Origin: Argyresthia goedartella
Taxonomy: Eukaryota; Arthropoda; Insecta; Lepidoptera; Argyresthiidae
Assembly (NCBI GenBank): GCA_949825045.1
Contig: OX463807.1
Span: forward strand, 34,926,749 to 34,990,748
Reading direction: 5' to 3'
Length of the DNA stretch: 64,000 bases
Shown here: piece by piece, positions 50,585 through 60,074 of the stretch
Position numbering within the stretch: position 1 is the stretch's first letter
Layout of the letters: every line of letters starts with the position of its first letter
The notes under the pieces: generated by a model
The model's database searches: none
What the model saw: the letters and a program-made list of their open reading frames with translations, nothing else
What the model was told of the DNA's origin: nothing
Program-made: the position numbers and the translations under genes

Positions 50585-51306
50585 TTATTCATAATTCATA
50601 ACTTCTTTATTGCACACAAATGATATAAAAAAAGAGTTAAAAGAGTACATAAAAATAGTGTACAAAGGCGAGCTTATCTCTAATAGGAGATCTCTTCCAG
50701 GTAACCAGGTTAAATGGGAAATGTTGATTACTGAGCAGGGGTAGACCTATGTGTACAACAATATGACAAAATAAACGAGAACTTACATAAATATTAATAA
50801 ATAAAATAAAATATATAATTACTGTAATTATATACTAAATACTTAAAATATAATACTAACTATATTTTAAGTACTACTATTATATATAAATGTGCTAATA
50901 AATACTTACATATATACACCTGTAATTCTAAAGAGAGAGGTAATGCTTCTTCACGCGACTTTTAAATATATTGAGAGTAGGACTGTCCCTGATGATGCCA
51001 GGGAGTGCATTCCACAACCGAATGGCCCGGAGTCTAAACCCAACTTAAACTTGTAAAGGTCGTCCCACCATCTCCGTCTAGGCCTGCCCCTGCGCCGGTA
51101 GCCGTCTTGTGGCATCCAGTCAGTGGCAGTTTTCAACCACCTGCCTGGGCGCACACGACTGACGTGGCCGGCCCAGTTCCACTTCAGCTCGGCGGTCTGT
51201 ACACCCACATCAGCGATGCCGGTTAAGGAGCGCAGTGTTCCTTACGCGGTCTGTCCTGCGAACACTTGGATGCTGCGCTCCATTGCTTGCTGGCAAACCT
51301 TGAATT
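50585..51306 (-). pseudogene. RTE-type LINE, 3' end with ORF C-terminus
   Basis: Minus-strand coding part (51,306 down to about 51,035) reads CQQAMERSIQVFAGQTA, a stop, GTLRSLTGIADVGVQ, LKWNWAGHVSRV and RRRGRPRRRWWDDL. These are hallmarks of the RTE ORF C-terminus. A stop at about 51,247 and a frame change after DDLYKF break it. The 3' region ends TGTGTGCAATAAAG. This copy links the orphan tails at 27.2, 35.5, 38.3 and 48.0 kb to an RTE family. Confidence 0.78.
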
Positions 51307-51412
51307 TGGACTTTTGTCGTGTTACTACAAAAAATGTAACACAAAGTTTGACCTCAAAACCAACGTCAAATCCTATAAATTTTTGTCTTTAAACAAGTGT
51401 TGAACAGCAGTT

Positions 51413-51640
51413 TTTTTTTAAACATAAACATAAACATTCATATACATGCACATACATTGCTTCTGGCCCCACACTAGGATACCCTGTGTCGTGGGACCCA
51501 GAAACAGCGACGACACACACATATAAACATCCAAGACCTGGGGATTTTTCTTTTTCTTTACCCCCAGTCGGGGATCGAACCCGGGACCTCCCGCATGGTA
51601 GGCAGAGCCACAACCGAGAAGCCACAGAGGTCGTCAAAAG
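51413..51640 (-). mobile_element. tRNA-derived SINE, family A, copy 4
   Basis: On minus: A box CTGTGGCTTCTCGGTTGTGG, B box GGTTCGATCCCC (near 51,574-51,585), body and A-rich tail (T run 51,411-51,419). Its tail abuts the right arm of the family E inverted repeat. Confidence 0.8.
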
Positions 51641-52100
51641 TTTATTTTTTTGTCGTAAGTCCCTTGAAGTTTGGTCAAAGAATGTCTGAGCCTCGTAGTT
51701 TAGGATAGGCAGGATACACATAACGATGAGTTTAAAATCAATGCTCTTCTAAAAAGCCTTCAACTATTTGTCCGTGACATTTCTAATTCTAAGAATTTTA
51801 CCCTCATCACATCACATAATCACAACGTCGTCGGTGAAGAAGTAAAACTTCAAGAATTGGTACTCAGATTTACTTTTTTGCATTTAGAGGGCAAATAAGT
51901 ACATAAGGGGTAAACCCAACTACCGGTTAATTAGAATACAATGAGCACATTACTCATCTTGAGACGCACGTTGACACATCCGTCTTTTTAATTCTCATTT
52001 TTTGTGAACCTTTTATTTGGTCTAGCGAGTTTTTTTTCATCAAACTTGGCCTTGATACCAATTATAAAATGACGATATCAAAGCAGCCGTGGTGTTTTTC
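51641..52100. other. Unassigned spacer
   Basis: No element recognised. Confidence 0.3.
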
Positions 52101-52360
52101 AATGGCTAGTATTTAATCGCACTGCAAAAATACTGATTTTCACAGCAAAAAAGGATCAGCAAAAATAGTTTTCATGTTTTATGAAGTTTTGTTGTTTTTA
52201 CAGGTTCAACCTAATACGAAGGATAAAGGGGGCTTCGCTTCGCTCACCCCTTTACCCTTCACCTGAGTTACCGCAGTTTTTTGCCCTGATATTTGTTGTG
52301 AAAATCAATATATTTGCTGTGTAAATCAGTATAATTGATGTGCAGTTTTCAAACACTTAA
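52101..52360. mobile_element. MITE family S, copy 2
   Basis: AATCGCACTGCAAAAATACTG and CAGCAAAAAAGGATCAGC at the left, core GGGGGCTTCGCTTCGCTC, and ATTTGCTGTG / TTGATGTGCAG at the right. Same order as at 48.6 kb. Confidence 0.6.
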
Positions 52361-52477
52361 TGCCCGGATGCACAACGGTCCACTCAAAGTTAAATGGACA
52401 TTCAAAGTCATTCTGTCACTGTCTCTAGCTCGGCAATTTATTTGAGCAGAATTTGGCCACTACCAAAAATAATAAAT

Positions 52478-52612
52478 GTAACCCGCTGATGACCCCAACG
52501 TGGGGCACAGGCCTCTATCCGTATACGAGTAAAATTGAGCCATACTCCACCACGCTGGCTCAGTGCGGGTTGATGGAGGGGTTGTTCGACTACATCTACC
52601 AATTAGCGATAT
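52478..52612 (-). repeat. Repeat family G, copy 3
   Basis: CCACGCTGGCTCAGTGCGGG, TTGATGGAGGGGTTG and CCCCAACGTGGGGCACAGGC are the reverse of the copy at 46.1 kb. Confidence 0.6.
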
Positions 52613-53300
52613 CCTAGCTTGTCTCTTGAGAACTTGTCTATGAACTGCCATTTATTGCGAAACTTTATAAGGCAAAACACCGATAATTTTAGTCCATACA
52701 ATTTATTATATCATTTTTTTTTTGTTTATTTAGAACAAAAGACTTTCATGATATTCGTGGAAACTAAAGATGAACTTAAATCACTTTTTAAATCTCAAAC
52801 CTATAGGTTTAATAAATAGTTCCTTCATAAATTGTACCAAACGATGTCCTAGACGACAATTGTGGTGACGCTTGTTGCTACATGAAAGGGATGTTGACGG
52901 CCATCGTTCTAATTGTAAGTAATATTGCTGAGACGTTCTTCATCAAATTATGGTTATTTAGGGCATCATGTAGTAATAAGTTCAAAGCATTCCTATTTCT
53001 TAGTTGTTTATTTAATTAGCGTGTTCCTTTTCATATTAATATGAGCTTGGTTTGCAAAATCTTTAAACCACCTTTATTTTAGATAGAACACAGGCAAAGA
53101 ACAACACATGATGTTTCAGTCTTCACTCTTAATTTCAGCATATCCTTGGACTTTTTCAATCAATATCCATCTTCCTTCAGTAAACACGTACGGTTTTCTT
53201 TATCTCCGACTGTGAACACAAATAATCCCACACACGTGAATGGTTGCTATGCAAGTTCCGACGCTAACTGAACACATACACACATGCACACATACATAAC
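52613..53300. other. Unassigned AT-rich spacer
   Basis: A plus frame at 52,619-52,819 has no recognised motif. Nothing else identified. Confidence 0.3.
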
Positions 53301-53560
53301 GTCACTCCTTTTCCCATACGGAGTGGCAGAGGCACAGTTTTGCCCATTTTTAGCCAATAAATCAATACTCAATTTTGCGTGACAGGGGGCTAGCCCATCG
53401 CAGTATCTATGGATATATTGAAGATTTCCATCACTGTTAAAACGTCCGCATATACAGCACTTAAAGTAAATTAAATTACTTATCTAATTGCTACATGTCA
53501 TCGGATTTGAACCTGAATCTCTTGCGTTCATCATACTAAACCACGGACGCTCTAACTATC
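53301..53560 (-). mobile_element. SINE family D, inverted copy
   Basis: From the right on minus: A-box-like GTCCGTGGTTTAGTATG, B box GGTTCAAATCC (about 53,505-53,515), then GATGGGCTAGCCCCCTGTCA, and the end CCGTATGGGAAAAGGAGTGA. Complete but diverged. Confidence 0.72.
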
Positions 53561-54033
53561 TGTAGTATACATTGAAATTAAGGGACAGAGCTATACGTTA
53601 ATTTTCCTTTAATTTTCTCCTATGTATGTAGAATATCGTGTCGTTCAGTTACCGTCGGAAGTTTAAAAGCGCCCAATCTGACACAATAAGTAAAACTAAT
53701 GTTCCCGGCCCTGATCGAACGCCCCCCGTACGGACAGGGCTCAGTTAAAAGAAATAAACTATCTGTGCCAATTCCGAAGGCGGCACAACTCACCAACTAC
53801 TGCGGGGACTGCTACTATCATAGGAAGTATCTAACAGTTCTAACAAAATCCATTTCAGGCAAAGAACTTTTATAAACTTGTCCATCATTCTTATCCTTAG
53901 AAAAGTTACGTTGTTCTGATAAACGTCAACCGTCAGATATCTTCCCAAGAAAACTGCCGCCACTCCCACTAACTCTGTTGTAAAGTTCTGTTAACAGAAC
54001 TACTGGGTTTTTTTTGTCCCATTATTTTTGTAA
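53561..54033. other. Unassigned spacer
   Basis: No element recognised; GC-richer at 53,700-53,740. Confidence 0.3.
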
Positions 54034-54238
54034 AGTCAAGTCAAAGTTCTTTATTTCTGTAGATATTTACATATACTTAGCAAACGTCATTTTTTGCCTC
54101 TCTATACATTGGACCACTGTGGGAGAAGAAGGGCGTAGAAACTTCCGCAGATTGATTTTAGGATCTCTTTTAAAAATGTATTGTTCTTAATTAATTCATT
54201 TATTACAATATTAATTATTATGATTAAAAAGCAGGAAT
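54034..54238 (-). mobile_element. CR1-2 3' tail, inverted
   Basis: Reverse complement of the CR1-2 3' region: GACCACTGTGGGAGAAGAAG, TAGCAAACGTCATTTTTTGC and a terminal AAGTCAAGTCAAAG. It extends up to AAAAGCAGGAATA, just past the ORF2 stop, and is 5'-truncated there. Confidence 0.8.
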
Positions 54239-54245
54239 ACATAAT

Positions 54246-54342
54246 GTCAATCAGTAGTCCAATGTAGATAAGTGGCAAAAAAACCGATTGCTAAGTATAT
54301 GTATATATCTACAGTAATAAAGACATTTGATTGATCCATAGA
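54246..54342 (+). mobile_element. CR1-2 3' tail, plus orientation
   Basis: AGTCCAATGTAGATAAGTGG and ATATCTACAGTAATAAAGAC, then TTGATTG. It faces the inverted tail just to its left, truncated ends together. Confidence 0.75.
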
Positions 54343-54768
54343 TTGAGTCATGTTTAACAGTTCTGTTAACATAACTATTGGGATATGCGGTTCTCATTAG
54401 TCCTGTTAATGCAATTCCCATTCGATTTGTCGAAGCCTAATGTTCTGTAAAGTTCACACGTACCCACTAAGCGACCAACACAACTAGGCGCATGACAGCT
54501 AAGCGTTCATTGGAACATCGAAGGGAACATTGGAACGGTGATTAATACCATATAGAACATACTTGGTGACCTGTGGTTACAGGTACGTACGTATACACGC
54601 AGGAGCCGAAACCTCAGTCCTGCCATGCGCCTAGTTGTGTTGGTCGCGAAGTACCTACATTAATTCCGATTACGTCTTGTGGTGTATTTTTCAAAACCGT
54701 TAGTTTGTAAACTATTGACAAATTGTAAAGCAGACAGACAAGGTTTAGAATTTACGTTTATTTTGTTC
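54343..54768. other. Unassigned spacer
   Basis: CATGCGCCTAGTTGTGTTGG near 54,624 is the near-exact reverse complement of CCAACACAACTAGGCGCATG near 54,475, an inverted pair ~130 bp apart. Otherwise unassigned. Confidence 0.4.
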
Positions 54769-55402
54769 TTAGATGTCAACCTAACACGAAGACTATTCGG
54801 GGGCTTCGCTGCGCTCGCCCCCTCTAGTCTTCACCTAAGCTACCGTAGTGTTTGCCCTGGTATTTCGTTTGCAATTCAAGTTTAAACCACTTCATAATTT
54901 AGCGGTTTTATTATAAACTAACACTTCATATCGTAAGCAGTACCGTACAGTTTACAATTTAACGATAGTTTGTAAACTAACGAGACAAATACGTTAGATT
55001 ATACACTACACGGTTTTGACAATGACGGTTCATATTCATAAACAAATGGCAAAATATTATTTTTTTAATGAAAGAAATAAATGCGAAACAGATTCAAACT
55101 GCACTATAAAAAAACGGCTTATGTTTAAACGATTACCAAAAACGCACCTATTTTACTACCAATAAATTCGAAATGACTGCCAGAATGGATAAATGTCCAC
55201 CAAATTGTGTTTGGATAAATGATCACCAAACTTCTTTTTATGTTTTGTGTACTTAAGTTTATGTTTTAAGTATTTTTTGTTGTTCTTACATGTTCAACCT
55301 AACACGAAGGATAAAGTGGGCTTCGCTTCGCTCACCCCCTTTACCCTTCACCTAAGCTACCACAGTATTTTTCCCTGATATTTTTTGTAACGTTTGTTGT
55401 TC
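54769..55402 (+). repeat. Family S-like cores
   Basis: GTCAACCTAACACGAAG ... GGGGGCTTCGCTGCGCTC at 54,774-54,822, and TTCAACCTAACACGAAGGAT with CTTCGCTTCGCTCACCCC at 55,289-55,339, match the core but not the ends of family S. Between them lies AT-rich DNA with a GGCTTATGTTTAA motif also seen at 38.96 kb. Confidence 0.5.
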
Positions 55403-55599
55403 ATTTATCCATTTTGGGTAGGAAAAAAATATTTTGGTGATCATTATATTTGTTGCCTAAAAAAACTAAACTGTAGCCATAACATTTAATTCAGACATTT
55501 AGGAGCCTTTGAAAAATTGATCAATCAGAACATCGCTCATAGAAGCGAAGTCGCAATAACATACAGGCACTATGAGTAAATCACTCGTAATGATAAATA

Positions 55600-55604
55600 C
55601 TGAC
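55600..55604. other. Target-site duplication, left (CTGAC)
   Basis: CTGAC directly precedes the left LTR and is repeated exactly at 62,872-62,876. Five bases is the usual BEL/Pao duplication length. Confidence 0.9.
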
Positions 55605-56150
55605 TGTTCAGGCTTCTCAGCACCTAATGACCTCGTAGGGGCCCATCAGCTACGAGGTAGCGTAACGATCAGTTGCCAAGAAGCGTGAACGTCGGCGATT
55701 CACCGAGCTGAAGTTAATTGGGGTCGATCTAACCTGGTCTGTGCTTCGGTCCCGTCAACCTCCTGTCTCTCTGCAAGCCCCGGGTGCACCCTAGGCTCTT
55801 CTTGGTAGACAGGTTCTTCAGCCAACCAGGTATGACTGGCGGGCCAGCTTCAATGAGCACAGTGTCCCAACACAGGTTATGTTACGTAGTAAAAACAATC
55901 GGGCACGAAAATGCGAACTTTATCTGGTTCGAGAAACAATAACACACTCAGCTATATGAACAATCCTGAGGGAAACCCGAATACATTCCAGATGGCCTGC
56001 GATTTAATTTCAACACCCTAATCAAAACGCGTTTACATTGCGAGGGCTTTCGTCTGTCAGTTGTCAAAAAACTGCCCGGTTGGCAGCTAACGTCAAATTC
56101 AAAATGGCCGTTCAGAAACCATCGATCGAATATCGATTTGGAATCGAACA
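55605..56150 (-). repeat. BEL/Pao 3' LTR
   Basis: On plus it runs from TGTTCAGGCTTCTCAGCACC to GGAATCGAACA, giving TG...CA ends and a TGTTC/GAACA terminal inverted repeat. It differs from the other LTR at about four sites (for example GCGTGAAC against GTGTGAAC). Confidence 0.95.
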
Positions 56151-56241
56151 ATCACCCGCCCGGACAGGCACCCACCTGTCCCCTAATCTACGGGCAGCCG
56201 AGACAACGTTGCTACCGCTCGTTTTAGAACCGAGCCTCCTA

Positions 56242-58185
56242 CTAGAACCTCTGCAGACCGGGGGTCCCGTCCTTGCCAGGGAACAAGTTAACAATGCGCC
56301 CCCTGCGCCAACGTAGTGGCGGTAGGTTAGCATCCTTAACCAGAACGAGGTCACCAACACTAGGGGGGCTAGTTTTGTCAGTCCACTTAAGGCGCTGTTG
56401 TAAGATATGCAGATACTCGAGCCGTTGGTCGCTCCAGAAATTCCAGAAATTCTGAGTAAACTGCTGCAACATCTGATACCTTGACAACCGATACAATTTC
56501 ACTCCCTCGAAGGGGTGCTCGGGCAACGCGTTAAGTGGCTGTCCTATCAAGAAATGGCCTGGGGTCAGAGCCTCCAGGTCATTTGGATCCGAGCTGAGCG
56601 GACACAACGGTCGCGAATTGAGAACGGCCTCGATCTTACAAAACAATATCGCGAGCTCCTCAAAAGTCAGCGCGGTCTGACCTACTATACGCCCCAAGTG
56701 CGTCTTAGCTGACTTAACTACGGCCTCAAAAATCCCACCCCAGTGGGGGCAAATCGGTGGGCTGAAGGTCCACTGTATACCCCGACGGGAGAGGGCCGTT
56801 CCAATATCCACTTTATTTACATTCAAAAAGTTGACTATCTCTCGTAAGTATCGTTCCGCACCGATGTAGTTAGTGCCGTTATCAGAGCGGATCAAAGTTG
56901 GAAGTCCCCTTTGAGAAACAAACCTATCCAAACAAGCAATGAAAGCCTCTGTCGAGAGATCAGCAAAGAGCTCGAGATGTACCGCCTTGGTGGATAAACA
57001 AACAAACACACATAGGTACGCCTTGTATTGCCTAGCGGTACGCAATCGTGAACTCTTCACCATAAACGGTCCTGCAAAATCCGTACCAACACCTGAAAAC
57101 GGTCTGACCTCATTCACACGATCAGGGGGCAAGTCCCCCATGAGAGGTTGCATCGTGGCAGCCTTAAGTCGATAACAAGGCATGCACCGAAACACGATGT
57201 TCCGTATGACACGGCGGGCAGATAAAATCCAAAACTCTCGCTGGAGCGTGGCCAACAACGCGTTACAGCCGGCATGCGCGTTTTTAATATGACGATCAGT
57301 CACCAGCAATTCAACTAACTGTCCCCCCTTGGGGAGCAGAAGTGGGTGACGAGCCGAATACGACAGATTCGCATTGCGCAATCTTCCTCCTACCCGAAGT
57401 AACCCGGTCGAATCAACAAAGGGGTTGAGACGCGCGACGGCTCCCTTCAATTTCGAACGTCCACTTCGTATAATCTCCAATTCTGCCCCAAACTTCGAGG
57501 ACTGTACCAACCGGACCAAATTCAATAGCGACTCGTTTCGCTCTGCCGGAGTCAGAATAGGGTTCAACGTTCGCTGATCGCGAGGAGTACGACAATTTCG
57601 AGCGAATCTCCTAATCCAAGTGGACACGTTTATCAACTTGTCAAGTGAGCTATACCGGTCCAGCAGAAACCCGGCGTCAGGGTCCTCAGCCTTCTGGGTA
57701 ACATGCACGGCCGCTCTGGGGCCATGATCCGAAGATACTACTACATGGCTGTGGGGCCAGTCCGATTCTCTCTTGGCAAGCCAGGGTGGTCCCCACCACA
57801 AATGGTGTCTAACGAGTTCAGGAGCCCGACATCCCCTGGATGCACAATCAGACGGGTTCAATTCTCCTGGTACATGTCTCCAGGTCAGTGGGACCTCAGA
57901 CGACACAATCTGGGAGACACGGTTCGCAACAAAAACCTCTAAGTTATGGACCGAAGCCTTCAGCCAGCACAAAACAATCTGGCTGTCCGTCCACGCGTAC
58001 ACCGTATCCTCCAAAGCCACTGACCCACGCAACACTGTTAGAGTGTGATTCAAAAGTTTGGTCAAAAGAGCTGCCCCGGACAGTTCCAGTTTTGGAATCG
58101 TCATCCTTGTCCGAATAGGCGCTACCTTGCTTTTTGCCAAAACCAAACGCACGTCGACCTCCCCGGTGGAGGTGACGGTTCGCAA
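56242..58185 (-). CDS. pol: BEL/Pao pol, RNase H and integrase part (frame-shifted from RT part)
   Basis: The 647-codon frame starts inside RNase H (PKLELSGA; YAWTDSQIVLCWL). An integrase zinc-binding region (RHIKNAHAGC ... RCMPCYR, about 300-345) and the catalytic core with GTDFAGPF, RSDNGTNYIGA and CPHWGGIFEAVVKSAK follow, giving D, D and E. The end carries a basic RWRRGRIVNLFPGKDG segment. It is joined to the protease/RT frame only through a one-base shift near 58,250; a second shift near 56,265 ends the frame early, since another frame stays open to a stop at 56,183. Integrase inserts the DNA copy; RNase H removes template RNA. Confidence 0.88.
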   Translation of the reverse strand: MRTVTSTGEVDVRLVLAKSKVAPIRTRMTIPKLELSGAALLTKLLNHTLTVLRGSVALEDTVYAWTDSQIVLCWLKASVHNLEVFVANRVSQIVSSEVPLTWRHVPGELNPSDCASRGCRAPELVRHHLWWGPPWLAKRESDWPHSHVVVSSDHGPRAAVHVTQKAEDPDAGFLLDRYSSLDKLINVSTWIRRFARNCRTPRDQRTLNPILTPAERNESLLNLVRLVQSSKFGAELEIIRSGRSKLKGAVARLNPFVDSTGLLRVGGRLRNANLSYSARHPLLLPKGGQLVELLVTDRHIKNAHAGCNALLATLQREFWILSARRVIRNIVFRCMPCYRLKAATMQPLMGDLPPDRVNEVRPFSGVGTDFAGPFMVKSSRLRTARQYKAYLCVFVCLSTKAVHLELFADLSTEAFIACLDRFVSQRGLPTLIRSDNGTNYIGAERYLREIVNFLNVNKVDIGTALSRRGIQWTFSPPICPHWGGIFEAVVKSAKTHLGRIVGQTALTFEELAILFCKIEAVLNSRPLCPLSSDPNDLEALTPGHFLIGQPLNALPEHPFEGVKLYRLSRYQMLQQFTQNFWNFWSDQRLEYLHILQQRLKWTDKTSPPSVGDLVLVKDANLPPLRWRRGRIVNLFPGKDGTPGLQRF

Positions 58186-60032
58186 ATAAACCGCTGCCGC
58201 AAACCCTCGTTCAGAGGCATCACAAAACCCGTGAATTGAATTGCCCTGTAATCCCCAGCAGGGACCAATTTCCTCGGCAGCGATACATTATTTATGTCCG
58301 ATAGCGAGGTGAACATTCGCGTCCAATCAATCAACAAATCACCTGAGAGGTGGGTGTCCCAGGTCAACTGAGCCGCCCATAGCCTTTGCATAAAACATTT
58401 GAGAGCAAAGGTGACTGGAGAAATCCATCCATTCGGGTCGAACGTTCTCGCAATCGTTGACAGTACTGACCGCTTCGTCCAGGCCTTCGGTGTTTCTAAA
58501 ACCACCCGATAGGTAAACTCATCATGGACGGGCCGGTACTGAATTCCAAGTACTGACAACATGTCAGGATTCTCAAAAACGTGCGGGTCTTGTTGAAACT
58601 CATCTGGGAGACCAGCCATCAACTCAGGGGAGTTGGACATCCACTTACGTAGTTCATAGCCGCCTCGTTCCAGCAATTGAATGAGCTCGTCACGTCGGTC
58701 CAGAGCTTCCTCTACACTGGCTGCCCCTGTGCAGACGTCATCGACGTACAAATCTTGCTCCAGGATAGCGGCGGCTCTAGGATAGCTCACACGGTCACGC
58801 GACGCCAACTCCCGCAGGGTACGCATCGCCAAATACGGGCTAGACCGTAACCCATACGTGTTCGTGTTTAACTCATAGACCTTGACTGGCTCGGCCGTGG
58901 ACTCACGCCACAGTATCAACTGATACCTTCTGTCAGCCGGATGAATTACCGTTTGCCTAAACATCATCCGAATGTCTGCGACAAATACAATCTGGTGCCT
59001 CCGAAAGCTCGTGAGAATATCCGAAATATCACGACTCAACTTGGGTCCCGAATGTAGACACTGATTCAGGGACATCCCGTTCGAGGTAGGTGCTGACCCA
59101 TCAAAAACAACTCGAATCTTGCCGGTAGGGGTTCGTAGGACGGCATGGTGTGGAAGGAAACAATGATCCTCAGATCTCCAGTCCACACCCGATACCGACA
59201 TGTGTCCTAACGACTCATACTCCCTCATGAAATCAACATATTTTTGTTTAAATACGGCGTCCCTTGTCATCCTACGCTCCATCGACATCAATCTCGTCTC
59301 AGCCATCTTCCTAGATTCTCCTAGTGGCGGTCGATCGGCCCTGAAAGGCAGTCGAGTTACAAAACGACCAGAACGAAGGCGACCAGTACTATTCTGGTAA
59401 AACAACTCGCACTCTTCTTCGTCTGCGTCGACTCGACGAACGGTGGGAGGTTCCTCTATCTCCCAGAAACGTTGGATAACGTCTGACAACGCTGAGCCAA
59501 TAAGTATGCCATCTGACTCGGCAGGCCTAACCATTGGCAATGCCGGACCCATGATCACGTGACCAAACTTAGTATCCACAGCAATCAACCCGTCCGGCTG
59601 AAGAACTCGCCGATCCGACAACAGAAACCTACCCAGAACGTCTGCTCCCAGTAGCAGGTCGACCGGGGCTGGAGTGTCAAAATCGGGATCCGCCAACTTG
59701 AGTCCTGATGTCAGGAATCGAACGGCCGGATTCAACTTCACCAAGGGGTGTCTGCCCATGACATGCGTCATTACTAAAGCTTGCACGGATGTTTTTGTCA
59801 AAATGTCATAACGTGGAGAGAACGTGATCACCGATTGACCAACTACATTCGTAACCGTAACATTCCCCACGCCCCGTATTGATTTTTTATACCTATTTAC
59901 CTTGAGGCCCAACCATTTTGCTAAATCATTCGATACAATGCAGCCCTGAGCTCCAGAATCTAATAGGGCGCGAACGTATGTTGGGTTGCCCGCCAAATCC
60001 CAAACTAGCACAGAGGCGATCGGTAACACCAC
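58122..60032 (-). CDS. pol: BEL/Pao pol, protease and reverse transcriptase part
   Basis: Aspartic protease active site RALLDSGAQGC (D25) and a second-lobe LLLGADVLG (127-134). The reverse transcriptase has KIRVVFDGSAP (305-315), VFVADIRMMFRQ (D353) and LYVDDVCTG (429-436), the BEL form of YxDD. The frame is open upstream of its first GTG to the UAG at 60,075-60,077 and is in the same frame as gag. It loses the correct frame near 58,250, after VSLPRKLVPAG, and then runs to a stop at 58,122. Protease would process the polyprotein; RT copies the genomic RNA. Confidence 0.9.
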   Translation of the reverse strand: MVLPIASVLVWDLAGNPTYVRALLDSGAQGCIVSNDLAKWLGLKVNRYKKSIRGVGNVTVTNVVGQSVITFSPRYDILTKTSVQALVMTHVMGRHPLVKLNPAVRFLTSGLKLADPDFDTPAPVDLLLGADVLGRFLLSDRRVLQPDGLIAVDTKFGHVIMGPALPMVRPAESDGILIGSALSDVIQRFWEIEEPPTVRRVDADEEECELFYQNSTGRLRSGRFVTRLPFRADRPPLGESRKMAETRLMSMERRMTRDAVFKQKYVDFMREYESLGHMSVSGVDWRSEDHCFLPHHAVLRTPTGKIRVVFDGSAPTSNGMSLNQCLHSGPKLSRDISDILTSFRRHQIVFVADIRMMFRQTVIHPADRRYQLILWRESTAEPVKVYELNTNTYGLRSSPYLAMRTLRELASRDRVSYPRAAAILEQDLYVDDVCTGAASVEEALDRRDELIQLLERGGYELRKWMSNSPELMAGLPDEFQQDPHVFENPDMLSVLGIQYRPVHDEFTYRVVLETPKAWTKRSVLSTIARTFDPNGWISPVTFALKCFMQRLWAAQLTWDTHLSGDLLIDWTRMFTSLSDINNVSLPRKLVPAGDYRAIQFTGFVMPLNEGLRQRFICEPSPPPGRSTCVWFWQKAR

Positions 60033-60074
60033 CGTCTCCGGTTGGGGGGCAACAAATGGTTGGGCCGCAAATTC

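Larger units (their letters stand above)
50080..51413. repeat. ~1.33-kb segment bounded by inverted family E repeats
   Basis: Left arm 50,080-50,195 and right arm 51,308-51,413 (reverse) share AACACTTGTTTAAAGACA, ATAGGATTTGACGTT and TAGTAA.ACG with roughly 85% identity by eye. Between them lie a minisatellite and an RTE 3' end. No target duplication was identified, so a true mobile unit is unproven. Confidence 0.5.

Noticed and set aside
54034..54342. Twin-priming inversion of one CR1-2 insertion
   Set aside because: Both arms contain the same 3' end. Twin priming would give an inverted upstream segment that does not repeat the 3' end.
56038..58239. Plus-strand frames across BEL pol
   Set aside because: Antisense to integrase and RNase H, which are identified by catalytic motifs on minus.
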